A stretch of DNA of 64,000 nt from Aporhodopirellula sallentina SM41. Its GTDB lineage: Bacteria; Planctomycetota; Planctomycetia; Pirellulales; Pirellulaceae. The notes under the pieces are model-generated. The model saw nothing but the letters and a program-made list of their open reading frames with translations. It was not told the origin of the DNA and ran no database searches. The DNA lies in contig NZ_ANOH01000228.1 of NCBI RefSeq assembly GCF_000346505.1, forward strand, positions 28,995 to 92,994, written 5' to 3'. The translations under genes and the position numbers were made by a program. Of this stretch, positions 8,576 through 15,163 are shown piece by piece. How positions within the stretch are numbered: the stretch's first letter is position 1; each line of letters opens with the position of its first letter.

Positions 8576-8647
8576 GTGTGTGTTCATGTATGTTTTTGCC
8601 CCCCAACCGATTAGGATCGCCTGCGGCTGGCAACGCGATGCGTTTCC

Positions 8648-8715
8648 AGCCTTGGCTGGAGGGCCACGTTCGCAAAGGAATTGCTCATTAGATTCGTGCC
8701 CCTCCAGCCAAGGCT
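8648..8715. repeat. 16-bp perfect inverted repeat, 36-nt spacer
   Basis: AGCCTTGGCTGGAGGG at 8648-8663 and its exact reverse complement at 8700-8715. Each arm also contains a small palindrome (CCAGCC..GGCTGG type). Such a structure between the coupling-protein gene and the replication-relaxation block could serve transfer or replication, or be a leftover of a small transposable repeat. Confidence 0.55.
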
Positions 8716-8966
8716 TCGCCTTAGCGATCCAGCCGTCCACGGAACACCGTGTGCTCCGTAATTACACGCCTGATCGATCATCCGTGGCCGTCTCTTCGTC
8801 GTGGCCGACGAAGGCTAATCGGTCCCCCTTAAGTCGGTCTGCTCGATCGACTTTTCGAACCGCTGATCACCACCGTGGCCGAGCTGGGTTGACCCAGCGT
8901 TCGCGACTGCGAACAACTACCGTATCGTTGGCAATTTCGCCTACGAGTATCTTTCCCCTTTTTCCT

Positions 8967-9407
8967 ATGGAGGATTTCTTTTTACAGCAGCGGCAACCTC
9001 GACTGCTGACAACACCGGCCGACCCGTTTCCGTCTTTGATGGATGCCGTCAAAGAGTTCGCGTGCGTTTCACTCGTTCCCATTCCTGCGAATTGGATCGT
9101 CGACGTGCTGCGAACACGAGAACAACCAGTAGCAATGCCAATTTGCTCGTGGCTGTTTTTGGTTCAAGGTCCGTGGCAGGTTCTAGCGATTCGAAAACGG
9201 CTTTCGGATCATGACTTCGGTGAAGATCTGGATCGTCAAAACCTGATGGATGCCGGTTGGAAAGTCGTTCCTGAAACAGGGCTTTTCGCCATTGAACTCG
9301 ATCGGCAATTGCTGATCGGTATCGATGGAATTGGGTATGACTTTGTTGAGGCACATTGGAGGCCGCTCTATGAAGTGCTTGGATTGAGGTGGCATCTCGA
9401 TGACTAG
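8967..9407 (+). CDS. Hypothetical protein of the mobile element
   Basis: A 146-residue protein starting MEDFFLQQRQPRL. It has a compact alpha/beta look (ICSWLFLVQGPWQVLAIRKR; LFAIELDRQLLIGIDGIGYDFVEAHW) but no recognised domain. The frame stays open far upstream, but that part reads as the antisense of the gene at 8056-8424 and then as low-quality sequence, so I start at this ATG. The stop overlaps the next gene's start (ATGACTAG), which supports cotranslation with it. Confidence 0.55.
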   Translation: MEDFFLQQRQPRLLTTPADPFPSLMDAVKEFACVSLVPIPANWIVDVLRTREQPVAMPICSWLFLVQGPWQVLAIRKRLSDHDFGEDLDRQNLMDAGWKVVPETGLFAIELDRQLLIGIDGIGYDFVEAHWRPLYEVLGLRWHLDD

Positions 9408-9678
9408 CCGATTCTCGGACTTCAAAAATATCTGTACGCCGGACTTGACTCGATCCATGTTCGGCGTACAAATGATTTACCGTTCGCTTGTCGAACGCCT
9501 CCATGACGCGTTTTCCGCCAGCGTCCCCGTGACGCTGAAGAAAATCCGCTTGGTTGTAATTGCTCCCACCCGGGACCGTCTCTACCGAACATTGCTTCAT
9601 TTCAGCAATCGTTCGGTATCTCTATTTGCTTCTGATGCAATGACGGTGAAACAAGGGTCGGTCGATGCAACTTACTGA
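9400..9678 (+). CDS. Hypothetical 92-residue protein, cotranslated
   Basis: The ATG at 9400 overlaps the upstream stop by 8 bp, and the 3' end overlaps the start of the replication-relaxation gene by 14 bp. This tight packing is the main evidence that the frame is real. The sequence is basic with no recognised motif; residues 43-56 (VTLKKIRLVVIAPT) look like a beta strand. It may be a small partner of the protein that follows. Confidence 0.5.
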   Translation: MTSRFSDFKNICTPDLTRSMFGVQMIYRSLVERLHDAFSASVPVTLKKIRLVVIAPTRDRLYRTLLHFSNRSVSLFASDAMTVKQGSVDATY

Positions 9679-10579
9679 ATTGGACATGACGGTACTGAAA
9701 ACCGTTGCTCGCTACTACGTTCTGACCCGTGAAATGGTCCAGTCAGTCTGTTGCGCCGATCACGCCAGTGGCCGTGGGACACGCAAGAGATTGTCGCGTC
9801 TTGGCCAAGCAGGCTATCTCACCAAACATCGCGTGCCCGTCGCTTTGCCGGGCACCAACGGAGCGGCCCCGGTGTACTACGCAACCAAGAAGGGATGCGA
9901 GGCACTTGCCAGCTACTTTGGTGATGATGAGTTTTTGGCGACCAATACGCGTACGCCTCGCGCTGATCGCCTGTCGCACTGGATCGCAATTAACAAAACG
10001 CGACTTTTGATTGAAGAGGCTGCTTTGCTTGTCCCCGGATTGAAACTGGTTCACTGGATTACCGAGTGGGAAACGATCAATAAAGGCGATGCCGCATCGG
10101 ATCAGTTCTATCTCCATACACAATTCTCAAAAACTCCGCCGCTCTCCTGCTCCCCAGATGCCGGATTTTTATTGGAGTATCGCGGGCAGCGAAAGGTCTA
10201 CTATCTGGAGCAAGACTTGGCAACTTCGAGCCCGCGTCAGATTGCTGCGCGGAAGTCAAAGGGCTATGAACGCCTTGCGAAGACAGAGGTTCACCGCAAA
10301 CACTTCCCGGAAACAACCATCGGAGCATTTCGGGTATTGTTCGTCACGAGCAACGACTATCGAGCTCGCAAAACGGTGGAAGAAATGAGTGATAAGCCAG
10401 GTAAAGAACTGTGGCTGATGATGAATGAATCCGCATTGACGGTAGACAACTTTTTCACTGGCGACGTCGCGTTGGATCATGAAGGGATCGTCGGGCCATT
10501 GGTGCGAACCCAATCGACACAACAGGTTGATACGACACAGCCTAACCGACCACACGCCGCATCACCGGCTACTGCATAG
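9665..10579 (+). CDS. Replication-relaxation family protein
   Basis: A 304-residue protein. The N-terminal winged-helix pattern (LTELDMTVLKTVARYYVLTREMVQ, then RLSRLGQAGYLTKH at about 45-58) and the following helix with W..IN.TRLLIEEA match the replication-relaxation (Replic_Relax) family found on plasmids and conjugative elements. These proteins are linked to control of plasmid replication or mobilisation and probably bind DNA. The middle holds a mixed alpha/beta domain (GFLLEYRGQRKVYYLEQDLAT) that resembles a nuclease-like core, without a catalytic motif I can confirm. The last 35 residues are a polar tail. It is the last gene of a tightly packed trio. Confidence 0.75.
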   Translation: MQLTELDMTVLKTVARYYVLTREMVQSVCCADHASGRGTRKRLSRLGQAGYLTKHRVPVALPGTNGAAPVYYATKKGCEALASYFGDDEFLATNTRTPRADRLSHWIAINKTRLLIEEAALLVPGLKLVHWITEWETINKGDAASDQFYLHTQFSKTPPLSCSPDAGFLLEYRGQRKVYYLEQDLATSSPRQIAARKSKGYERLAKTEVHRKHFPETTIGAFRVLFVTSNDYRARKTVEEMSDKPGKELWLMMNESALTVDNFFTGDVALDHEGIVGPLVRTQSTQQVDTTQPNRPHAASPATA

Positions 10580-10624
10580 CAGTCAGGGTGCTGTGCACGC
10601 TGGTGTTGCGTGTGGATTTTTGTC

Positions 10625-10642
10625 ACTGCGTCTTGACGCAGT
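10625..10642. terminator. Perfect 8-bp inverted repeat, terminator or operator
   Basis: ACTGCGTC (10625-10632), TT, GACGCAGT (10635-10642), followed by a pyrimidine-rich stretch. It lies between the replication-relaxation gene and the next small gene, 27 bp before its ATG. The 2-nt spacer is too tight for an ideal RNA loop unless the inner pairs open, so a protein-binding palindrome is equally possible. Confidence 0.4.
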
Positions 10643-10669
10643 ATTCTCTGTTTCTTTCCCCTCCTACCC

Positions 10670-10942
10670 ATGAGCAATCAAACTCAAAAAGACCAATCCA
10701 ACGAACCGATTCGAGTGTTTCGTGCACCCGGCATGAGTGTCGCGGTTTTCGCAAACACCTCGGATGATGGCCGTACCTTCCACAAGCTGTCGGCTCAACG
10801 CGTCTACAAATCAGGCGATAAGTTTCGCACCAGTACCAGTTTCTCGGTCGCTGAACTGCCGCAACTGATTTTGCTAATGCTTCGAGCTTGGGCTTATGCC
10901 TCAGACCTTGAAGATAGCGGCAAGGAACGTGACAACGGTTAG
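10670..10942 (+). CDS. Small conserved element protein, paralogue of 11179-11454
   Basis: A 90-residue protein with the pattern IRVFRAPGMSVAVFAN, then RTFHKLSAQRVYKSGDKFRTSTSFSVAELPQLILLMLRAWAYA. The order suggests several beta strands followed by one helix, reminiscent of small nucleic-acid-binding folds, but this is not proven. The downstream gene at 11179 shares the same framework (SASVFA, QKRYMDGA.KFSSSFGLTELPQAIEVLKRALQY), so the two are tandem paralogues. No clear Shine-Dalgarno precedes the ATG, the leader being C/T-rich. Confidence 0.65.
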   Translation: MSNQTQKDQSNEPIRVFRAPGMSVAVFANTSDDGRTFHKLSAQRVYKSGDKFRTSTSFSVAELPQLILLMLRAWAYASDLEDSGKERDNG

Positions 10943-11178
10943 TCTTGAAAGAATCGGAGCGGGTCACTTCCCTGACGAAGACCCGCTCCCGCGACCGCTT
11001 GGTTGATGCATCGAATGACACAATCGAGATTGCCCGTGGGCATTCCGCAAGGTGTCGCTTTGCTGGATTTACGAAAACTCTTCAAGCGATGCTGCTTTCG
11101 CATGATGCTTGGACTTCCATTGCCGCCCCCAATCGCTGAAGACGAGTCCGTCATTTGCGAGTTTTGAAAGGTCCAAAC

Positions 11179-11454
11179 ATGAACCGAAAAAATCCTGAAC
11201 ATGTCATTCGTATTGGCAACGTTTCCGCGAGTGTCTTTGCTCGCAAGATCGAGAAAGAAGGCGAACCGGCCCGCGTTATCCGAAGCGTCAATCTGCAAAA
11301 GCGCTATATGGATGGTGCCTCCGCCAAGTTCAGTTCTTCATTTGGATTGACTGAACTACCCCAAGCTATCGAGGTATTGAAACGAGCGCTGCAATACGTT
11401 GCTGATGCCGAATCGGTCGTTGCCCAAGTGTCCAGCGAGCCAGACGACTTCTAG
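11179..11454 (+). CDS. Small conserved element protein, paralogue of 10670-10942
   Basis: A 91-residue protein with strands (VIRIGNVSASVFARKI; ARVIRSVNLQKRYM) followed by a helix (LTELPQAIEVLKRALQYV), the same layout as the gene at 10670. An ATG at 11179 with GAAAGG upstream is preferred to an upstream in-frame TTG. The two copies keep the RY..G...F..S.SF...ELPQ motif but differ elsewhere, so the duplication is old. A nucleic-acid-binding role is only a guess. Confidence 0.65.
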   Translation: MNRKNPEHVIRIGNVSASVFARKIEKEGEPARVIRSVNLQKRYMDGASAKFSSSFGLTELPQAIEVLKRALQYVADAESVVAQVSSEPDDF

Positions 11455-11585
11455 CAATGACGTTCCCGCACACTCTGGAGGCATCTAAGTTCCCCGTCGG
11501 TTGCGGACGACGGAAACACCGGTGTCACCGAGTCGTATGTCGCAATCGGATCGCGGCATTTTTGTATTTCATTCCCCTAACAAAC

Positions 11586-12035
11586 ATGGCTACACGTTCA
11601 TTTATCGCACGCAAAATCACTGTTGGCTACGAAGGTTGTTACTGTCACTGGGACGGTTACTTGGAAGGCGTTGGTCAAACCTTGGTTGAGTATTATCTCG
11701 ACGAAGACAAGATCGCGTACTTGCTTAGCTTCGGTGACATTTCATCACTGGGCACCGACGTCGGCTCGAAGCATGACTTCATGGATCGCAGCGAAGATGC
11801 CACAACATTTTACGGGCGAGATCGAGGAGAAACGGGCACGAACATTCAGACGAAACAATTTCCAACCATTGAACGGCTACTTCAGTATGCTGAATATTCT
11901 GGTTGCGAATTTGTGTATCTGTTTGAACGAAACGGCTGGCGTTATGCAAGCCGCGGAGCCCAATACTTTGGATTGAGTGACGGAAGCGGCTTTTCTGAAT
12001 TTCAATGGATGAAATCAGCAGCCACAGCCGCTTAG
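11586..12035 (+). CDS. Conserved mobile-element protein of unknown function
   Basis: A 149-residue protein starting MATRSFIARKI, with an N-terminal part (GCYCHWDGYLEGVGQTLVEYY, LLSFGDISSLG) of a type I have met in plasmid and phage hypothetical proteins; the CHWDG..EGVG..L motif is the recognisable core. The function is not known. The ATG at 11586 starts exactly at this conserved part; the frame is open further upstream but reads as noise there. Confidence 0.65.
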   Translation: MATRSFIARKITVGYEGCYCHWDGYLEGVGQTLVEYYLDEDKIAYLLSFGDISSLGTDVGSKHDFMDRSEDATTFYGRDRGETGTNIQTKQFPTIERLLQYAEYSGCEFVYLFERNGWRYASRGAQYFGLSDGSGFSEFQWMKSAATAA

Positions 12036-12287
12036 CCAATTCAATCGTGTTCACGCGGATGGATGACGACCGCAATCGTCATCGCCGTGTAGCACGACCA
12101 TCGGGCGTACGCGGCAGACTGCTACTTTGAGCAGCTCGTCTCTATCACCGATGGATATTGCGAATCGCTGGTGGGTTCGACTCTCACGAACGTTCGTCTT
12201 TCACGATCGTTCGACTCTGTTTTGATCGCGCACGCTCGATTGTCGGGCGGCGATCACTCCCCTGCTTCAACAAAGAGAGTTTGAACG
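12036..12287. other. Intergenic 250 bp
   Basis: No gene is supported. The stretch contains the palindrome ACGAACGTTCGT at 12186-12197 and a nearby looser copy (ACGATCGTTCG), possibly regulatory for the zinc-finger-like gene at 12288. A T-arm-like sequence just upstream did not extend into a tRNA. Confidence 0.4.
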
Positions 12288-12491
12288 ATGAAAGTTGTGT
12301 TGAGTGGCCACGAAGAAAAGGCCAAATGTGTTTGGTGTATGCGGGAGAGAGAAACCGTGAAAGCGAGCTTCTCCGATCGTATGTTTACCAATGCTTCCAT
12401 TTGCTGGAAGTGTCTCGCGACCATCGTACGGGTCAAAGCCCAAGACATGGTGGAGCCTTCGTCACAGACGGTTACTGAGAAGAAAGAGTAG
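12288..12491 (+). CDS. Small zinc-finger-like protein
   Basis: A 67-residue protein with two Cys pairs, CVWC (residues 14-17) and CWKC (39-42), spaced as in a treble-clef or zinc-ribbon finger (C-x2-C...C-x2-C). A good Shine-Dalgarno-like AAAGAGAG precedes the ATG. Proteins of this size and pattern on mobile elements are often DNA- or RNA-binding accessory factors; no specific family is recognised. Confidence 0.6.
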   Translation: MKVVLSGHEEKAKCVWCMRERETVKASFSDRMFTNASICWKCLATIVRVKAQDMVEPSSQTVTEKKE

Positions 12492-12580
12492 TCGTTTTTG
12501 ATTTGCGTGGCGTCTCGGCGGGGTCGCTGGGACGCCACCTCCTCTTCAAAGAAACTCCACTGAATATACGAGGCACGGCG

Positions 12581-12847
12581 ATGGATACAGACGAGATTAC
12601 CAGCCGATTAAACCGCATCGAATCTTTACTAAGCACATTGATCGAAAAGGAGAAACCCCGGGATTACTACACCACTGCCGAGATCGCCAAAATCTTGGGA
12701 AAAGCCGAATTTACCGTTCGCGAATGGGCGAGAAATGGACGCATTTGGGCGGAGAAACGGCAATGCGGACGTGGTCGCAGCCGAGAATGGATGATCTCGC
12801 ATGTTGAGCTTGAACGGATTCAGAACGAAGGGCTTTTGCCTGGCTAG
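12581..12847 (+). CDS. MerR/excisionase-type helix-turn-helix protein
   Basis: An 88-residue protein. A short N-terminal coiled coil (ITSRLNRIESLLSTLIEKE) is followed by a winged HTH of the MerR/excisionase type: YYTTAEIAKILGKAEFTVREWARNGRI, then a wing with CGRGRSREWMISHVELERI. This layout is common for small regulators and recombination directionality factors. It lies 0.6 kb from the element's right end, fitting an excisionase or control role for the integrase, although the integrase gene itself is 11 kb away. GAGG lies about 8 nt before the ATG. Confidence 0.7.
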   Translation: MDTDEITSRLNRIESLLSTLIEKEKPRDYYTTAEIAKILGKAEFTVREWARNGRIWAEKRQCGRGRSREWMISHVELERIQNEGLLPG

Positions 12848-12905
12848 CCAAGCTGACGGCCCATTTATTTGTTCGCTAACTCCCCCAGTGCTAGGCTGCC
12901 TGCAG

Positions 12906-13163
12906 ATGACACATAACGAATCCCCTACCTCCCTTTCGCCGGAACATGCCGAACACGTTTATGAAGCCCTTCGCATCATTCAAAAGGCCCAGTCTCTGAT
13001 CAACGAAGCCGCTCGCGAGCTTTGTCCGGTTGATGGGTTTGCCGATGAATGGTCCGAGTCGGTTGTCGTTCACGACGCGATCAAGACGTACTGGCATCAA
13101 GTGAATAGCCGCTTGATGCAGGTCCATCCGCCCGACGAATCGCCCAACGGAACAAAAGCGTGA
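12906..13163 (+). CDS. Hypothetical 85-residue protein
   Basis: A predicted helical, acidic protein (EHAEHVYEALRIIQKAQSLINEAARELC). No family is recognised. The ATG at 12906 begins the part with coding character; the open frame upstream overlaps the HTH gene and reads as noise. It is the last gene before the attachment site. Confidence 0.5.
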   Translation: MTHNESPTSLSPEHAEHVYEALRIIQKAQSLINEAARELCPVDGFADEWSESVVVHDAIKTYWHQVNSRLMQVHPPDESPNGTKA

Positions 13164-13185
13164 CTGCCACTGCACGCAACTTTTT

Positions 13186-13271
13186 CCCACTAGGTGCGGT
13201 GCATAGCGTGAATTTCAACAATCCCCCACTAGGTTCGTCGAAAAGCCGCCTTTTTGGCTAACCTAGTGGGG
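13186..13271. repeat. CCTAGTGGG arm-like repeats and hairpin beside the attachment site
   Basis: The 9-mer CCTAGTGGG (or its complement CCCACTAGG) occurs at 13186, 13225 and 13262 and again inside the tRNA core at 13426. The copies at 13224-13235 and 13260-13271 form a perfect 12-bp inverted repeat. Short repeats beside a core that they resemble are typical of integrase arm-type or excisionase sites. The hairpin could also act as a terminator. Confidence 0.55.
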
Positions 13272-13418
13272 CGAAAAAAGTGACAAAACACGGAACAATT
13301 TGACTGTTTAAAGGCAACTTGTTACAACTGCAAAAGCAACGCGACCCCGTGTTTTACGATGTTTTAAGCTCTGTTTGCAATTTAGCCTCAATTCAAAGCA
13401 AGTGACAATTTGCGCGAT

Positions 13419-13470
13419 TGAGGGCCTAGTGGGAGTTAATCCCGTGGAGGTTCGAGTCCTCTCGGCCGCA
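13419..13470 (+). pseudogene. 3' half of tRNA-Leu(GAG): right attachment site (attR)
   Basis: Reading 5' to 3': anticodon loop TTGAGGG (13419-13425, anticodon GAG), 3' anticodon stem CCTAG, a long variable arm closed by GGGA..TCCC typical of class II tRNAs, T-arm GGAGG-TTCGAGT-CCTCT, and acceptor strand CGGCCGC with discriminator A at 13470. The 5' half is absent: no GCGGCCG, D-arm or CTAGG stem occurs upstream. The fragment therefore is not a gene but the direct repeat generated when the element integrated at the anticodon loop. The intact tRNA-Leu is predicted at the left end, outside the window. Confidence 0.85.
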
Positions 13471-13473
13471 TCC

Positions 13474-13502
13474 AAAAAGCCCCGTGACTCACGGGGCTTT
13501 TT
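13474..13502 (+). terminator. Intrinsic terminator of the original tRNA-Leu gene
   Basis: AAAAAGCCCCGTGA and its complement TCACGGGGCTTTTT meet around a single base, giving a 14-bp stem with a T-run. It begins 4 nt after the tRNA 3' end. It would have ended the tRNA transcript before the element separated them. Confidence 0.85.
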
Positions 13503-13578
13503 CATGCGCGGACGGAATCTAAACTTTCCAGCAGAATGATCCGGCCACCCAATCCGTACGGCGCCCAATCAATCCGTA

Positions 13579-13596
13579 CGGTGCCAGCCACCAAAC
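13579..13596 (-). repeat. REP-like repeat copy left of the transposase
   Basis: Read on the minus strand it is GTTTGGTGGCTGGCACCG, one base away from the TTGGTGGGTGGCACC found on the plus strand at 15001. The two copies bracket the RAYT gene in opposite orientation. The surrounding 13503-13768 has no gene; AATCCGTACGG occurs twice just upstream. Confidence 0.5.
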
Positions 13597-13768
13597 CCGC
13601 CAGCAAGACATGAGATTGCAACAGGGTGCACCGGCGACCTTTCGGGGCGCGAAATAGGGCTGCGCGAAAGACTAGAAGTCGTTGCTGCACAGTTTTTCGC
13701 CGGGCCAACAGATGCCCGCGCAGCAAACAACCTCGCTTGGTGCTCTTGCCTGTTAAGCGGAACAATGA

Positions 13769-14938
13769 CTACGCGGTGAAGCAGGCCTTGCCGAGAGCTT
13801 GGCCTCGGTAGTGGTGACGATCGGTCTGCTCGGCGTGCTCTCGCATCGATTCAGGCCGCCCGACACACACGCTCTTGCCGAAGTACTTCTGCCAATCCCA
13901 AACCAAATCTCGCCACATCGCTGCGTCAATGCCAACCTCCGCCAACGTCTTGGCGATCGCTTTCGGGATCTCTTGAACTGACGTCGTTCCGTTCTCCGTT
14001 CGCTTCGCCGTCCAGTCCAACAACCGCTTGTACTGCTTCAAGCTCAAATGCAAAAACCCTTTGTCGCTGCTGCGCAAACCACCGGTGTGAGCTTCAGGCT
14101 GATCCGACAACATGTCTGGCTTCAAACGCAAAGGACTTAGCCATCCGTCACGACGAATCCGTCGTCCCGTCGGGTTTCGGCGTTTCGCCTTACGTTCTCC
14201 GCGAAGCGCCTCAACCGGTGTTTCACGGATCTTGCGTGCGGCTTCTTCCGTAGGGATCGGCTTCAGATCGAAAGCTGCCGACGAGATCATTCCTCCCTTG
14301 CTGCCTTCAATGCGATCGTAGGCACTGGTATGGACACATTCCTCTGGAGTTTCGGCAATCGCTGCCCTGACGGGGTTAAGATCCACGTACATGCTGCAGG
14401 CAAGCAAACCGGCCTCGTCAACAATCCGCTGTGCCTTGAAGCGACCTTCCCAGAAGCGTCCCGTGCACTCGTCTTGCTTGTTCGCCATCCTCGCAATCGG
14501 CTCGGCCAGTGCCCGCATGAACCAAGAGATGTCCGATAGCCGCTGCCGGACTTCGGCCAGTCGCTCCTTGTCTCGCACCAGCGTCTTGACATCGTTCTCG
14601 GTCGGTTCAGCCAAGTGCTCTTCGAGCCTCCGCCCAGGAAAGACCCTCAGCCAACGGATAGCGACCTCTTCATCTGACCACTGAGCACAAACGTCCGGTC
14701 GATTACGAAGGATCTGATGCATGTGATTACTCATCACCGCGTAGGAAAGCACGTCGACGGCAAAGACCGACGCGAGAGCCTCCATCCTTCGCCGGATCCA
14801 CTCCTTGCGGAACGAGTAGTCCTTTCCCGTTGCGTGGTCGATCCCCGCCAGAAAGGCACGTCGCACGCATCGCTGAACGACATGGACAATACAAACTTCG
14901 CTCGAACCAAACTGTTCGCATCGCTGAGGTCGCGGCAT
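13769..14938 (-). CDS. IS200-like / REP-associated (RAYT) transposase
   Basis: A 389-residue HUH (Y1) transposase-family protein. The metal-binding HxH is in SNHMHQIL (His72, His74), the segment C.GRFWEGRFKAQ is at 158-170, and the conserved YVDLNPVRA with Tyr184 is typical of RAYTs. Domesticated members act on REP palindromes in the genome rather than moving as an insertion sequence. The C-terminal half (about 200-389) is an extension common in large planctomycete homologues. AGGAGA lies 7 nt before the ATG at 14938, and a sigma-70-like promoter lies further upstream. GGTGGSTGGCACC repeats flank the gene on both sides, which supports a repeat-linked role. Confidence 0.85.
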   Translation of the reverse strand: MPRPQRCEQFGSSEVCIVHVVQRCVRRAFLAGIDHATGKDYSFRKEWIRRRMEALASVFAVDVLSYAVMSNHMHQILRNRPDVCAQWSDEEVAIRWLRVFPGRRLEEHLAEPTENDVKTLVRDKERLAEVRQRLSDISWFMRALAEPIARMANKQDECTGRFWEGRFKAQRIVDEAGLLACSMYVDLNPVRAAIAETPEECVHTSAYDRIEGSKGGMISSAAFDLKPIPTEEAARKIRETPVEALRGERKAKRRNPTGRRIRRDGWLSPLRLKPDMLSDQPEAHTGGLRSSDKGFLHLSLKQYKRLLDWTAKRTENGTTSVQEIPKAIAKTLAEVGIDAAMWRDLVWDWQKYFGKSVCVGRPESMREHAEQTDRHHYRGQALGKACFTA

Positions 14939-14969
14939 CTCGAATTCTCCTGAATAGATGAGATGAAAC

Positions 14970-14997
14970 ATCCTACCAACTCCCACCACGCTGTCAA
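14970..14997 (-). promoter_or_regulatory. Sigma-70-like promoter of the RAYT gene
   Basis: On the minus strand, TTGACA (14997-14992) and TAGGAT (14975-14970) are separated by 16 nt, about 30 nt before the ATG at 14938. The -35 box abuts the repeat at 15001. Confidence 0.5.
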
Positions 14998-15000
14998 CGC

Positions 15001-15015
15001 TTGGTGGGTGGCACC
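15001..15015 (+). repeat. REP-like repeat copy right of the transposase
   Basis: TTGGTGGGTGGCACC, the same core as the copies near 16.27 and 16.31 kb and the inverted copy at 13.58 kb. A looser copy (GTGGGTGGCCC) follows near 15056. Confidence 0.55.
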
Positions 15016-15163
15016 ATACAGAACAGATACATCGTATGGAAATGGCTGCACTTCGTGGGTGGCCCTTTTTCTCTCATAAGCGGCCTTCACAACTGGCACG
15101 GCCAAACGGCATACTTTGAGTGGCCCCGTCGCTTCCACGCAGTTCAACAATGTTGGTGCATGC

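Larger units (their letters stand above)
8425..8966. other. Intergenic 540 bp with strong inverted repeats
   Basis: No convincing gene. The stretch separates the coupling ATPase from the second gene block of the element. It contains a GC-rich hairpin at 8555-8572 and a 16-bp perfect inverted repeat at 8648-8715. An origin of transfer would be expected in a place like this, but no known oriT motif is recognised. Confidence 0.5.
1..13470. mobile_element. Right part of an integrated mobile element (ICE/IME-like), ending in tRNA-Leu
   Basis: The segment carries a tyrosine recombinase (647-1645), a VirD4/TraG-like coupling ATPase (6329-8059), a replication-relaxation family protein (9665-10579), an excisionase-like HTH protein (12581-12847) and many small genes of unknown role. 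It stops at a 52-nt copy of the 3' half of a tRNA-Leu (13419-13470), which is the signature of site-specific integration into a tRNA anticodon loop. The left end, where the intact tRNA should stand, is outside the window. No relaxase, VirB4 ATPase or mating-pore genes are recognisable here, so it may be mobilisable rather than self-transferring, or those genes may lie to the left. Confidence 0.75.

Noticed and set aside
8007..8966. Long upstream extension of the plus-strand gene at 8967 (open frame from 8007)
   Set aside because: Its first part overlaps the coupling ATPase and is antisense to the more gene-like minus-strand frame 8056-8424; the rest is Arg/Ser-rich and covers inverted repeats.
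12165..12197. tRNA-like T-arm (GTGGG-TTCGACT-CTCAC) in the element
   Set aside because: No matching acceptor strand, D-arm or anticodon stem could be built upstream in any register; probably chance.
13186..13440. CRISPR-like array from the repeated CCTAGTGGG
   Set aside because: Only a 9-bp unit, mixed orientation and irregular spacing; better explained as recombination sites beside attR.
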